A stretch of DNA of 64,000 nt from Typhlomys cinereus (Eukaryota > Chordata > Mammalia > Rodentia > Platacanthomyidae), in the NCBI GenBank assembly GCA_023101885.1, contig JALPQD010000627.1, positions 120,543 through 184,542 on the forward strand, read 5' to 3'. Of the stretch, positions 1-10,591 are shown in pieces. The stretch's first letter is position 1. Every line of letters begins with the position of its first letter. The position numbers and the translations under genes are program-made. The notes beneath the pieces were generated by a model that saw only the letters and a list, made by a program, of their open reading frames with translations, was not told the DNA's origin and searched no databases.

Positions 1-240
1 GTCTGAAAGCATAATTGATACCCCTGCCTGTTTCCTGGTTCCATTAGCTTGCAAGATTTTGGACCAGCCTTTCATTCTTAGGATGTGCCTATCTTTTGTG
101 GTGAGATGAGTTTCCTGAAGGCAGCAGATTGTTGGACTGTGGTTTTTAATCCAAGTTTGTAATCTGTGTCTCTTAATCAGCGAGTTAATACCATTGACAT
201 TTAATGTTATAATGGAGAAATTATTTTTAATTCTGGACAT
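1..240 (-). pseudogene. L1 ORF2p N-terminus (endonuclease domain), partial at window edge
   Basis: Starting from the ATG at 238-240 the minus strand is open for 80 codons to the window edge. The start reads MSRIKNNFSIITLNVNG, which matches the beginning of the apurinic/apyrimidinic-like endonuclease of L1 ORF2p. The catalytic Asn of LNVNG and the Glu of LQETH are both present. This protein nicks target DNA and then reverse-transcribes the L1 RNA. The rest lies outside the window, so whether ORF2 is intact is unknown. The same element's ORF1 is broken, so I class it as a pseudogene fragment. Confidence 0.8.
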
Positions 241-297
241 TTTTTATGTTTAGGAGACTTTGTAAGCATGTTGTTTGATATTTATGTTTTGGTGGTA

Positions 298-950
298 TTA
301 TACTTCCCTTCTGTCCTCCTGGATACGCTTGTTCTTTTCTTCAAGCTTGAGTATCATTTCTAGGAATTTTTGAAGGCCTGGTTTGGTAGACATGTATCCC
401 TTCAAGTTGTCTTTGTGCTGGAAAACTTTTCTTTCTCCCTTAATCATGACAGATAGTTTTGCCAGGTATATCAGTCTGGGTTGGCATTTTTGCTCATTTA
501 ATACTTGAAGTATGTCTCTTCAAGCTCTTCTTGCTTTTATTGTTTCCATTGAGTAGTCATTTGTTATTCTAATCGGTTTACCTTTAAAAGTGAGTTGCTT
601 TTTTTCTCTTGAAGCTCTCAGCACCTTTTCTTTGTCTTGAATGTGGAGTGTTTTGACTATTATTTGCCGTGTCGATTTTCTATTTTGGTCATATCTGTTT
701 GGGGTGCGAAATGCCTCTTGTATTTGGATAGGCCTCTCATTCTTTAGTTGTGGGAAGTTTTCATTTATGATGAATTGAAATATTTCCTCAGGTTTGGTAT
801 TTTGGGATTCTTGTTCTGGTATTCCATGAATGCGCATGTTAGGTTCTTCAGGGTGTCCCATATCTCTTGAATGTTCCTCTCCAGTATCTTTTTGGCTTTA
901 ACAACCTCTTGCATTGAGCTGGTTAATTCTCCCACTTTGTCTTCAAGATC
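298..950 (-). pseudogene. L1 ORF1p RRM and C-terminal domain, broken
   Basis: ORF1p is the trimeric RNA-binding chaperone of the L1 particle. The RRM begins near NMRIHGIPE and the C-terminal domain carries the family hallmark KGKPIRITNDYS. Two lesions are visible. A one-base loss near 843-846, relative to the copy at 30781-38745, shifts the frame. An in-frame TGA at about 517-519 sits where the family has Trp (RRA-stop-RDILQVLNE). The frame then stays open to a TAA at about 298-300. The coiled coil upstream is missing because of the deletion at 950/1894. Confidence 0.85.
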
Positions 951-1893
951 TGGGGTAGGAGGGCCACACCAGAAACAAGGAGAGAAGGGACCATGTTACA
1001 GCAGGGAAAATAGGCCTCCACCAAGGACCCAAATAAGTAATGAGACATCTGATTAAGTTCACAGACTTTTGTTCCTGATCATTTACTACTGAGGGGGAGT
1101 GATCTCACCAGAAGAGGAGGGCATATAGTCTGGCAGATAAAAAGTAACAATTTTGCAAATGGGTGATAGACCCCTCCCTCACTGTGGTTTCCCACTTTTA
1201 TTACATCTACCTTTGAATGTGCTTTTATCACAAGACTCTAACAGCTTTTTGTCTCTGGCCAGGGGGTAACATACAATGCCCACCAGGATGGAGTGAAGGG
1301 CATTGCAGGAGCAGCAAAACTGCAAAAGAAAATCAACAAACCACAATCCAGAACTTCAGAGACTCTATATCAACCACCTAGAACTAAGCCAGTTTAGTCT
1401 CTCCTCATCTTGAAGCTCAGGGAAATTTGCGGAAGAGGAGGCGGTAAGAGTGTAAGAGCATAAGGATGGGAGGAGCAATGATATGTAAGATACTCTATAC
1501 TAGTTAGGGCTGAAGCAATCATAATTGGACTTTGCATGCCCTGCGCATTGTCCAACACACTGTTGACCTCACAAAGTCTAGCATCTGCTAAAGGCACCAA
1601 GATCCTTGGAGGCAAAGGATTGGCAGCCACAGCAGTGTTCCTATACCTAAGGGGAACACGGGAAAGGGTTCGGCAAAGGCCACTGGGTCTTTGTACGTCA
1701 TCGGAGAGGAGGGCCCAGAGGAAAATCAGTCATGCACAAGAAAGGACTCTCTGGGAATTGGGGTGGGAGGCACTGGGGGATGGGGAGGGAGAGGGGTGGG
1801 GAGGGGGAGCAGGGGGTACGGAGGGAGGAGGAGGGAGGGAGGGAACTGGTGTACCTAATAAGTTTGTATGAGCTGAAATAAAAAAAAAATCAT
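951..1893 (+). mobile_element. 5'-truncated L1, 3' UTR only, inserted in ORF1 of another L1
   Basis: This block matches the L1 3' UTR seen at 52650-53356, including the polypurine tract and the terminal motif before AATAAAAAAAAA at about 1876-1890. It sits in opposite orientation to the L1 around it. No target-site duplication is visible. About 240 bp of host ORF1 (the coiled coil) is missing between the flanks. It is very similar to the minus-strand copy at 4745-5328. The open frame inside it is repeated in other copies and reflects shared descent, not a gene. Confidence 0.88.
1760..1853 (+). other. G-rich polypurine tract, quadruplex-prone (L1 3' UTR)
   Basis: The run contains many G3-G5 blocks with short spacers (for example GGGGGATGGGGAGGG). 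This arrangement can fold as a G-quadruplex, and a purine tract of this kind is known in the 3' UTR of L1 elements. The same tract recurs on the coding strand of most other L1 3' ends in the window. Confidence 0.75.
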
Positions 1894-2058
1894 GGTAATG
1901 ATCATACTCTGAAAGTCGTTATGTTGGGTCTGGCTTTCATGGCTCTTTTCTGTGGATTTGTTCTGGTCAGAATCCCTCATTATGGGATTGATTCTTTCAG
2001 CAGGAGATTGGTCTTCTTGGGTTTTGTTTCTCGTAGATCTGCACTTTGACTTGTACAT
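1894..2058 (-). pseudogene. L1 ORF1p N-terminus
   Basis: From the ATG at 2058 the minus strand reads MYKSKCRSTRNK and on to FQSMIITMI, a basic, polar N-terminus that aligns with the decayed ORF1 start of the L1 at 30781-38745. It is cut at 1894 by the inserted L1 3' end, just before the coiled coil should begin. Confidence 0.7.
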
Positions 2059-2925
2059 TGTTGTTTTGTTTTTTTAGGACCTTTCAGTTTCTGTGTGTTT
2101 TTCACTGAATCCACCTAGTTGGTAATGTTACACTTGCCAGCTATTACTAGTGCTTGCCTTGGATTGGATATGTTTGTGTATTGTTATTGTTATATCCTAG
2201 ATGAGGCTACTAGGCTGTTAGTATGTCAGTTAAGTCAGATTATGTTACCAGGGGGTGAATATTAGTTTGGTAGTGCACTTTTATGATTTAGTATCTTGGG
2301 GTAATGTGGGGGTGAGTGGTGTACTCCCTAGAGTTGTATGTTGTGGGGTGGCTGTATGAGAAAGTTGATCTACAGCATTGATACTTTAAAGGATTAGTAA
2401 GGTGAAAAGAAAAAGTTTACTTGTCTTTGGGTTGGATGAGAAGAATCTCGCCCCCGTGTTATACTGATTGTAGTGGAGTCCAGATGTATGGCTTGTGTTC
2501 CCTTTGTTCCTTAGAATTTTGCTTGAGTTTCCTTTGGGCTCTATTGAATTCTGAGCAGTGTGTCTTCCGTGAACCACGTGCATAGGTCCCCAGTGGGCCA
2601 GAGAGGCAGAGGGTCTGATATTGATGGCAGAATTCTTCACCTGCAACCTGGGAAGGTTGGCGCAGAGGGGGGCGGGGCCCAGGGGGCAAAGCCAGGGGCC
2701 GCGGGGGCGCGGTGCAGCTGGCCGGGTGTCTCCCGGGTGGGGGGCGGGGCAGGGCTGGGCTCTCTTTCTCACTCACCTTGGGCAGCTGGCGGGGGCGGGG
2801 CGGGGCGGCGCGGCGTGGCGCGGAGGGGGCTGGGGTCGTCCAGGCCCCGCGGCGCAGGCCAAGCTGGAGTCGGCCTGGGTGCTGGCCGCCGGGATGCGTG
2901 GGGCTCCGGGGTGTTAGGGCAGGGC
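2059..2925 (-). mobile_element. L1 5' UTR, right part of the interrupted L1
   Basis: The proximal part (about 2059-2560) aligns with the proximal 5' UTR of the plus-strand L1s at 30781 and 46640 (shared AAAAGTGCACTA and ACTAATATTC, read on the minus strand). The distal part (about 2600-2920) is a different, very GC-rich module. The 5' boundary near 2925 is inferred from the abrupt return to AT-rich DNA. The partner target-site duplication is outside the window. Confidence 0.75.
2650..2915 (-). promoter_or_regulatory. CpG-rich distal L1 5' UTR with GC boxes (probable L1 promoter module)
   Basis: A local island of very high GC and many CpGs lies in AT-rich DNA. It contains several GGGGCGGGG-type GC boxes of the kind bound by Sp1-family factors. 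It sits at the 5' end of a minus-strand L1, where the internal promoter is expected. On the minus strand, AAG|GTGAGTG at 2779-2770 is a good match to a 5' splice site. Promoter function is inferred from position and composition. The overlapping GC-rich reading frames on both strands are by-products of low stop frequency. Confidence 0.55.
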
Positions 2926-4080
2926 TGGAGGGAGTGTCTTCTAACACAATTTCACTACTGTGTTTCTGTCTATCTCAAAGTTTATATTCTTCACTAACAT
3001 TTCATATAAATTGTGTTCTTTTAAATATTTTAACCCCTGGATAAAATTATCATCATTTGATTGACTGGTGTTATAAAGTAATTGGCTGTCTATGAAATTT
3101 GTATACACATAAATATTACTTATAAGTTAAAATATTCTCAGGGACAATAAAAGGTTAATGATTATAATACAAAAATAGATATATAATTTAAGAAAAAGAA
3201 ACAGCTAGATCATAAGAAAAATTATTTTTAGTTATGCATTCCACAAATATTAATTGCTGTTATGTCAAGAGTTGCTCTTGGCAAGAAAGTTAAACAGAAC
3301 TTTGATAATATGTGAATCAGTAACATAACTCCATGTAAACAAAGGTCATGTCTGACATGTAAGTTTATTCTGTTCATTATTTACACTGTGAAAGGTGGTT
3401 CTTATCACCTTATTTTAGGGGTAATAATACACTGTTAAATGAAAGCAATGAATTATTAGCTAGTGTATAAGTATTTCAGTAGTAATAAAATATGCACTTC
3501 TATGGTAATAATTGATTCAGGATGAATGTCTGTTTCTTGGTCAAATGAGTCAAATTGAAGATAACATGAAATATGCTGCATTCTATATTATAATACTATA
3601 CTATCAGAAGTATTTTTGGAATCAGATAAGCTATGGATGCTTTAATTCCCACTATTCTTTTTTGGTTTACTTTGAAATTTGACAATTCCACACATGTATG
3701 CAATATCACATGATTTATTTCCTTCTAGACCTTCCCATCTCAGCCTAACTCCCATTCCCCATACCATTCCTCCTACATTCATGTCCCCTTACTTAGGTTG
3801 CTACTGTGTTCATCTAAGGCTTAAAATGTGATGCTGCACCTACACGTACATTTCTCTCTCAATGATTCATTATTTAAAATCACTGACACAAAATCAAAAG
3901 ATTAAAATGACACTTAACAGAAGTTTCTCCAGATTTACTAGTTGTAAGTCCTGGATAATTCACAAAATTCCGGAAGAGCCATCTGTAGGATGTCAGGAAA
4001 AGAGAATACAATAAACTTTCATCATAATTTATTTCCTAAATACAAATTTGCAAAATTGATGCCATAAAAACAATCAACAG
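2926..4080. other. AT-rich intergenic DNA, nothing recognised
   Basis: No open frame, SINE or L1 segment is recognisable. A short pyrimidine-rich patch at 3720-3800 is the only compositional feature. Confidence 0.5.
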
Positions 4081-4370
4081 GACTGAGGAGATGACTTAGA
4101 GATTAACCCCTTGTGCCAGCAAAAAGACAACTATTCTGAATCCCAAATCTCAGATAAAAGAGTGAGTGACATCAGAATCCTGCGTGTAATTCCACATTTG
4201 AAAGGGAGAGACTGGTCATTTACAAGCCAGCTGGCTATCCAGACTGCTAGCCATATTTGAGTTCTGAGTTTAAATGTATGAATGAGCATAAGGCCTGTTA
4301 TCAACCTTGGCCTCCACAGGTGCACACACATGTGCAGTCATGCATATAACATACACCTACACACATGCAC
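4081..4370 (+). mobile_element. Diverged B4-like SINE
   Basis: It begins GACTGAGGAGATGACTTAGAGATTAA, resembling a tRNA-derived head. It ends with GGCCTCCACAGGTGCACACACATG, the characteristic B4 tail before a CA-rich stretch. The middle is strongly diverged. Confidence 0.45.
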
Positions 4371-4424
4371 ACATCCATTTACTTGCATTAAATACAGTCT
4401 CATACAAGTGAAAATTAAACTTTC

Positions 4425-4480
4425 TCCCTTGAACTCTCTCTCTCTCTTTCTCTCACTCCTACACACACACACACACAGAG
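4425..4480 (+). repeat. CT/CA-rich simple repeat
   Basis: Runs of TC followed by (AC)9 at about 4459-4477. Simple sequence only. Confidence 0.7.
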
Positions 4481-4744
4481 TCATACACCAACAGCAGTGG
4501 ATGAAAAATATATTTTTCTCAAGGTTGCTGCAGTTCTCCTGATTTCTCCTGGGCTCAAATTTTTTTCCTAGTTTTATTTAGTTGTTTGTCTGCATTTTTT
4601 CCCTCTGAATATTTGAATAAATCACTTATTATTTACTACTATATGTTGATAACCTTACCAGTGGATAATGTTAGTTAAAATGGAAGAAAGTAATATTGTA
4701 ATAACTTCTCAGTAGAGCTAATTACTTCATTGTTCTTAGATTTT

Positions 4745-5328
4745 TTTTTTGTCTCTGAAATTTTCTTTTTTTTTTATTTCAGCTCATACAAACTTATTAG
4801 GTTCACCAGTTCCCTCCCTCCCTCCTCCCCCCCCTGTACCTCCTGCTCCCCCTCCCCACCCTTCTCCCTCCCCATCCCTCAGTGCCTCCCAACCCAATTC
4901 CCAGAGAGTCCTTTCATGTGCATGTCTGATTTTCCTCTGGGCCCTCCTCTCCGATGACGTACAAGGACCCAGTGGCCTTTCCCGAACCCTTTCCCATGTT
5001 CCCCTTAGGTATAGGAACACTGCTGTGGCTGCCAATCCTTTGCCTCCAAGGATCTTGGTGCCTTTAGCAGATGCTAGACTTTGTGAGGTCAACAGTGTGT
5101 TGGACAATGCGCAGGGCATGCAAAGTCCAATTATGATTGCTTCAGCCCTAACTAGTATAGAGTATCTTACATATCATTGCTCCTCCCATCCTTCTGCTCT
5201 TACGCTCTTACCACCCCCTCTTCGGCAAATTTCCCTGAGCTTCAAGATGGGGAGAGACTAAGCTAGCCTAGTTCTAGGTGGTTGATATAGAGTCTCTGAA
5301 GTTCTGGATTGTAGTTTGTTGATTTTCT
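4745..5328 (-). mobile_element. 5'-truncated L1 3' end with 15-bp target-site duplication
   Basis: The poly-T start and the reversed 3' UTR (CAGCTCATACAAACTTA, then a polypyrimidine run) mark a minus-strand L1 end. It is flanked by a perfect 15-bp duplication, TTGTTCTTAGATTTT, at 4730-4744 and 5329-5343. The cleavage context TTTT/A is typical of L1 endonuclease. It is very close in sequence to the inverted copy at 951-1893, so this is a comparatively recent insertion. Confidence 0.92.
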
Positions 5329-5343
5329 TTGTTCTTAGATTTT

Positions 5344-7700
5344 ACTGAACAAGTTTAGCATGAAAATATACACACACTTATAAATTAAATTTATGAGTAA
5401 TTGTTGGGTGTATAGGTCTGAATATATAATCAAAATTATTTCTTAATTTCTCTCTTTCTCAAATAAATATTCAAAGACATCTATTTAGAGAATTTGGATT
5501 TAGATCCATGTTTCTAAAAGTATGAGTAGTGCCATTAGAGATTTTCAAGAATACCTTCATTCAACTCTGAAATCCATATTATGAGGAATCCTTCAAACAA
5601 ATTCCCAGTAACCCCAATGAATTTGATTTTCCTTGTTTTATACTAGAATGTTCAAGTGAAAAAGGAAGCCAGGAATCTTTGGAAACAATGAAACGGAGTG
5701 ATATAAAAAATACTATGAGTTGTTTATCATGAAAAAAAAAAGACAGTCATGTTCTGACAGGAATTCAGAAGAGAAAATTGAATATTTATTGAAAAATTTT
5801 GACAGTTTCATAAATTTCATGCTAGAATGTATTCATCTTTGTTTCATAAATTTCATGCTAGAATGTATTCATCTTTCTTTCATATACATACACATTTTGT
5901 AATATTTTCATGACAGCTTCTCTCATATACATACATATATGTACACAATACAAATGTTAAAAAAATCTTCCATTGTATAATTCCCAAAATAATTTTCTTT
6001 TATTAAGTTGTCACACAATATTTCACTAAGGAGCAATGACTTCATATGACTTAGAAATGTTATCTAAAAATATTTTAGAAGAATCTACTATGACTACTTT
6101 AGATTTTCTCATAGACTGTTTCTTAATTTAGTTGGCTGATGATTGATGGGTGGCATTCCTAATCAAGGAAAACTACTTTATTTCTTTCCTTACATGTTTT
6201 AATACCCCGTGTTTATTGTGAGGTTGGTCAAAATATGTGTACATCTCCACTGGTAGAAAGGTCTTCTTTCTGTTTCCAATTATATAACTCTAATTACTCA
6301 TTATCTCTTAACTCAAACCCAGCTATTTATTCATTATTATGTAATAAATTCAGGATGCACTGAATCACTGAATAAGCTTTAGATGTGTTTTAAGACATTT
6401 CAAATACTTACAATAGTTATAAAAATGTGAACTGAGAAAATTAAGTAGACGAAATGCCTATAATAAGTAGAAACATATAAAAGAATATGGATGGCTTCCT
6501 CTGTGTTTTCAATAGTCTTTTTTCAATATTTTCATGAGATTATCATTTATTAAAATGCCAACTGAAAACGTAAATGTCCACCTTGGTTGCTTAGTCAGTG
6601 TCACAAACCCCACTATTAATCTAATAAACCAGAATTCCTTGGGCTAGAAAACTTATTTAACATCTTTTTGAGGCAAATATCTTTTCACGATCATAAATCA
6701 CTTTGCTTTGAACTCTATCTGAACCCAAATTAGCATAAAATACTGAAAGAAGCCTAGTTTAACTCCTGTGGGTGAGGTCTCATATGGAGATGTTATAACC
6801 TAATCTTCATCTCACATAAAACATTTTCACATTCACAGTATTTATCATAATTTTAATCAAGAAAATTGTGAGTGACTTTCTCACCTGGTTTTGGGTTTTT
6901 GATTAAGGTTTATTTGTTGATTTTTCTCATAAACATTTAACAAGAGTTGAATTTTTTGTCCTTTTTTGTTCTCAATATTGTTGCTAAAAATCCCTAAGTT
7001 TTATTTATTTCTAGTAAAATATGCTAATCATTTTTTAGGATTTTATTTCTGTCAGAACTAAACAACAGCTATGTAATATAAATAAAATTAATCTTACAAA
7101 ATCATAGTACGTGTTTCTAACATTTCTCTGTCATTCATGAACACTTATGATTTATTCTAACCATATGCATTTCAATTTTTCATAAAATACTAACATTTTA
7201 AAAATATTCTTTATAAGGTTGTGTGATGTGCAAGCTTCTAAACTTCCCATCCCTCAAGAGGCAAGAGGACTGCAAGTGCCAGTTCACTGAGGACTACCTC
7301 AGGCTTCAAAAGGGCAACAACAAAACACTCACATATACACATTTCCTTCACTATTGATGTACCATGTGTAAATATTTATAAATGAATGTTACACATATAT
7401 GTACAAAACATATAGCCCTACAAACACACATTGCAAGTATAACACTGTAAGCTTTCTTTTGCTACAACTATTTGCCTATACATGTATGTATATACCCATA
7501 AGCTTGTACTTATGTAAGTATAGATATAAAAATAAAGCAAGCATTTGTATATTAATACACATGGATACATTCATATAGTATACAAATATGTGTTTATTAC
7601 AGAACTTCTCACTGTCGTGTAGATAAAAATACATATGAACTACTTATCAGAACTGGCTAAATTAAAGAAGCTTTTAGGACATCTCTTTGTATCTGAAGTT
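5344..7700. other. AT-rich intergenic DNA with one tandem duplication
   Basis: No gene or clear transposon is visible apart from the 36-bp tandem duplication at 5805-5876 and a possible SINE remnant at 7230-7345 (GAGGCAAGAGGACTGCAAGT resembles the B1/B4 body). Confidence 0.5.
5805..5876 (+). repeat. Perfect 36-bp tandem duplication (2 copies)
   Basis: The unit beginning GTTTCATAAATTTCATGC at 5805-5840 is repeated without a mismatch at 5841-5876. This indicates a recent replication-slippage or end-joining event. It lies in non-coding DNA. Confidence 0.95.
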
Positions 7701-10243
7701 TAATAGTCAAAACGGCTAGTGAATCTTCATTGCTGAGCTCATTTATACTACATTTTGGGGATACTGCATTAATATTACAACTAACTGGCTTGCTGTTAAT
7801 CAGTTGTGTGCTTAACAGAGCATTCCATTCTCACTTTTCAAATCAAAATAAAACAAGCAGAACCATAGATGAAATCCATCTCTTTTCATTCTCAGCTGTC
7901 ATATTCATTTTGCATGAGATCTTAACAGGATCTATGTATAGAATTTACTGCAGTACAAAGGAATTTAACTTTTCAGTTATGAAGCCCAGCACTGAACAGT
8001 AACTTAATTAGGAAAAGCAATTTATGTAATCAGAGCTTTCATGCTACTATGTATAAATTGTAAAATATGAAAACTGTCTTTTAATATTTTAATTTATAAC
8101 AATTAAGGTGCTATGCATCACAGAAAATTTGAAAACATCTCAAATTTTAAGTATAAAGTGCAACATTTTCTTATTCTAGATTTGAGAGATTTTGAAAACA
8201 AAATGCCTAACAATAATAATATGCTCACTTTTTTCTCCATTAGCTCTGTGTTCACAAAGCTGCAACTGGTGAATGATGTATATTGTTGATTTATAAAATT
8301 GCTGATTATTTTTGTTTTTCAAACAATGAATCAAAGTGATTTCATTTTTCAGTTCTGAAATACATGCTTGTTGAAAATCAGCCTCCCTGTGTAATAGAAA
8401 TGAAATACTTTAATTCATTAGTTATATAAACATATGCAGTTCTAAATAAGTCCATATTCAATGTGTCTATTCTTGTGTATTATGTATGTACAAGTAAATA
8501 TTTATAAGCAATTTTGAATTAGTAGGGTAATACTATCTAAATATGGACTAGATTAGTCTTAAAGGAAATATTTTCTGCCTGACATTAACTTTGCTTTTCA
8601 TCTTCTCTTAATTCATCTCTTACACTTCATTGCCAATCCCAGATAAATATGATATCAATCTTTCCTCAACACAAATAATTCCAATCAAGAGGCCAATTCT
8701 AGAAAAAGACACTGTATATTGAGACACTGGAATGATATTTGAAAAACTTAAGAAAAAGAAATCTTTGCTATTATTTGACTTTATTTACAACATTTTTTTA
8801 TAAAAAGTGCAAAATGCATAACAAAAGAAACACCAACTCCTGAGCTCTCATGAAACACCAACTCAATTATTTGGGCTCATGGCATTTGTAGTATATACTG
8901 GGAACACATAAGTACTTTGACATATGCATCATAAAATGGTTACATATAAACTGCAGAATGTCATTTTTCCAGTGGAAATGTCCACTACAGACACATACAC
9001 TCACAAACACATGTTATTATATATATTTGTAAATTGTCAACATTATAAATTGTTAAAATGATAGTGTAGCTCACAGACATTTAATCTTATTTTTGGTCTT
9101 ATCCATACCTCATGATAATTCAATACATGAGCAGAGTTTTTATAAACAGAATATATTGCAGTTCTAAATAAGTATATTTTGCATATCATGATTAAGCTAT
9201 TATAAATGCAAGTTAATTTTACCTCTAATAAAGTAATCATATCTTCAGTGACGTTTTACAATTGTTATAGATGATAGAAAATAAATATTTTATCGATACA
9301 TACATAGGTGCATAAATGACAGATAAAGAAATATAGATTATTTATACATAGAAATAGATGACATGAGATAGACAAATACTGAGTCACACCTACTTACATG
9401 CTGTATATACTACTTATACATAGATGATACATTTTAAATATTAATTTCCATCTGCATAAAAATACATTTGTAGATATATAGATTCATATGTTTAGGTTTA
9501 TTGCTAACATAGAATTTTCATTAATATTAAAGTTACTGACAATAGTGATCCTTTAATTTGCTGTGCTAAGACAAAAAATGAAACAAGGTATTTTTGAGAA
9601 TCCATCATTGAATTTTAAAGTATAAAGGAAAATCCTGCAAATGAGTTCTAATTTAAAGAGATTTAGGACTCATATTAAAGGATTCCAAAGTATTCAAATC
9701 AAGTTCAGACTTTCAGAATTTCATTAAGTCTATGTACCCTGAAAATGTGCACTGAATGATTAACATGCTACATTTCACTTGTATAGAGAAAACCTGAAAG
9801 ATAATGCAAGCATGTTGATTGAGGTATTTGGTTATTTAATTTTGGTTCTCTCAATTATTTTAGCTACAAATGGAATAGAGATTTTGAGCAAAAATATAAA
9901 GGCTATGTGTTATTTCTGTTGATAATGAAAAGATGATGATTTGTGTAATGCAGTCTATTTTTCTGAAATTTTATGAGATGGTAGGAATTTTTTGATTTTC
10001 TAATAAAACTTGACAGGTGATTATGTCTTATTATGCTTTTGAGGCTTCAATTTCAGTGGAGAGAAAATTATATTTTGTTGATTTCTTGATTATTTTTATG
10101 ATTAATTTACGTATTTTATGATATTACTCAAATTTATATCATATTTGACGAAAGACTACCTGAGTTTCAGCGCAAGTTTAAGCAGTCATTCAAATAAAGA
10201 TAAGGATATATTTAGCTTATCATATATTAGTATAAAATACCAT
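7701..10243. other. AT-rich intergenic DNA
   Basis: No gene seen. 7700-8060 is less repetitive and mixed in composition and could be an ancient unique block. 9250-9480 holds a degenerate GATA/TAGA-like simple-sequence patch. Confidence 0.5.
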
Positions 10244-10260
10244 CAGAGTCATTCTTTCTT

Positions 10261-10574
10261 TTTTTAAAATTTTTTTATTTATTCAATTGAGAATGTGTGT
10301 GCGTGTATGTGTGCGTGTGTGTATGTATATATGTATGCGTGCGTATGTATATGTGTGTGTGTGTAGAACCACAGGCATATTCGGGAACCACCATGGACGC
10401 CTCCACCTCCTCCTTGTTTAATCTGATCCGGGATTCACAGGCTTCACCCTACCAGGACCAGAAACCAGGCTGCCCCCGCTTCTGCCAGGCGTTTATACAT
10501 GGGGCCTAGGATCCAAAATCAGGACCATCCGCCTGCAAGGCAAAGACTTAACCCCTGAGCCACCTCTCCAGCCC
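10261..10574 (-). mobile_element. B2-like tRNA-derived SINE with perfect 17-bp TSD
   Basis: On the minus strand it begins GGGGCTGGAGAGGTGGCTCA, giving a good Pol III A box (TGGCTCAGGGG). A degenerate B box follows near GGTCCTGATTTTGGATCC. The body is tRNA-unrelated and ends in a CA-rich, A-rich tail. Perfect duplications CAGAGTCATTCTTTCTT flank it at 10244-10260 and 10575-10591. It is close to the plus-strand copy at 46341-46620, so both belong to one recently active family. Mobilisation by L1 machinery is inferred from the tail and duplication. Confidence 0.9.
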
Positions 10575-10591
10575 CAGAGTCATTCTTTCTT

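Larger units (their letters stand above)
1..950 (-). mobile_element. L1 retrotransposon, left part (ORF2 N-terminus and ORF1 C-terminus)
   Basis: Read on the minus strand this is the ORF1-ORF2 junction of a non-LTR LINE-1. It joins the block at 1894-2925 as one element whose 3' end lies beyond the left window edge. ORF1 C-terminal sequence runs 950-298, a short spacer follows, and ORF2 starts at 240. The element is interrupted at 950/1894 by a plus-strand L1 3' end. The 5' UTR is still attached, so the copy was probably near full length before interruption. Confidence 0.9.

Noticed and set aside
1536..1871. 111-codon frame also present at 4784-5119, 21616-21861 and 53005-53214, suggesting a conserved small protein
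   Set aside because: All copies lie in the same part of L1 3' UTRs. Shared descent explains the similarity, and the frame runs into the G-rich tract. The older copies at 25091, 28286 and 31308 do not keep it open.
2386..3044. Overlapping Pro/Arg/Gly-rich frames on both strands
   Set aside because: They arise from low stop-codon frequency in the GC-rich L1 5' UTR and match no protein family.
9250..9480. CRISPR-like or regulatory array
   Set aside because: Only loose GATA/TAGA similarity, with no regular unit length or spacers. It is treated as degenerate simple sequence in eukaryotic DNA.
10297..10509. 70-codon frame on the plus strand
   Set aside because: Lies entirely in the antisense of a SINE. 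The matching frame at 46407-46688 is the same SINE in the other orientation.
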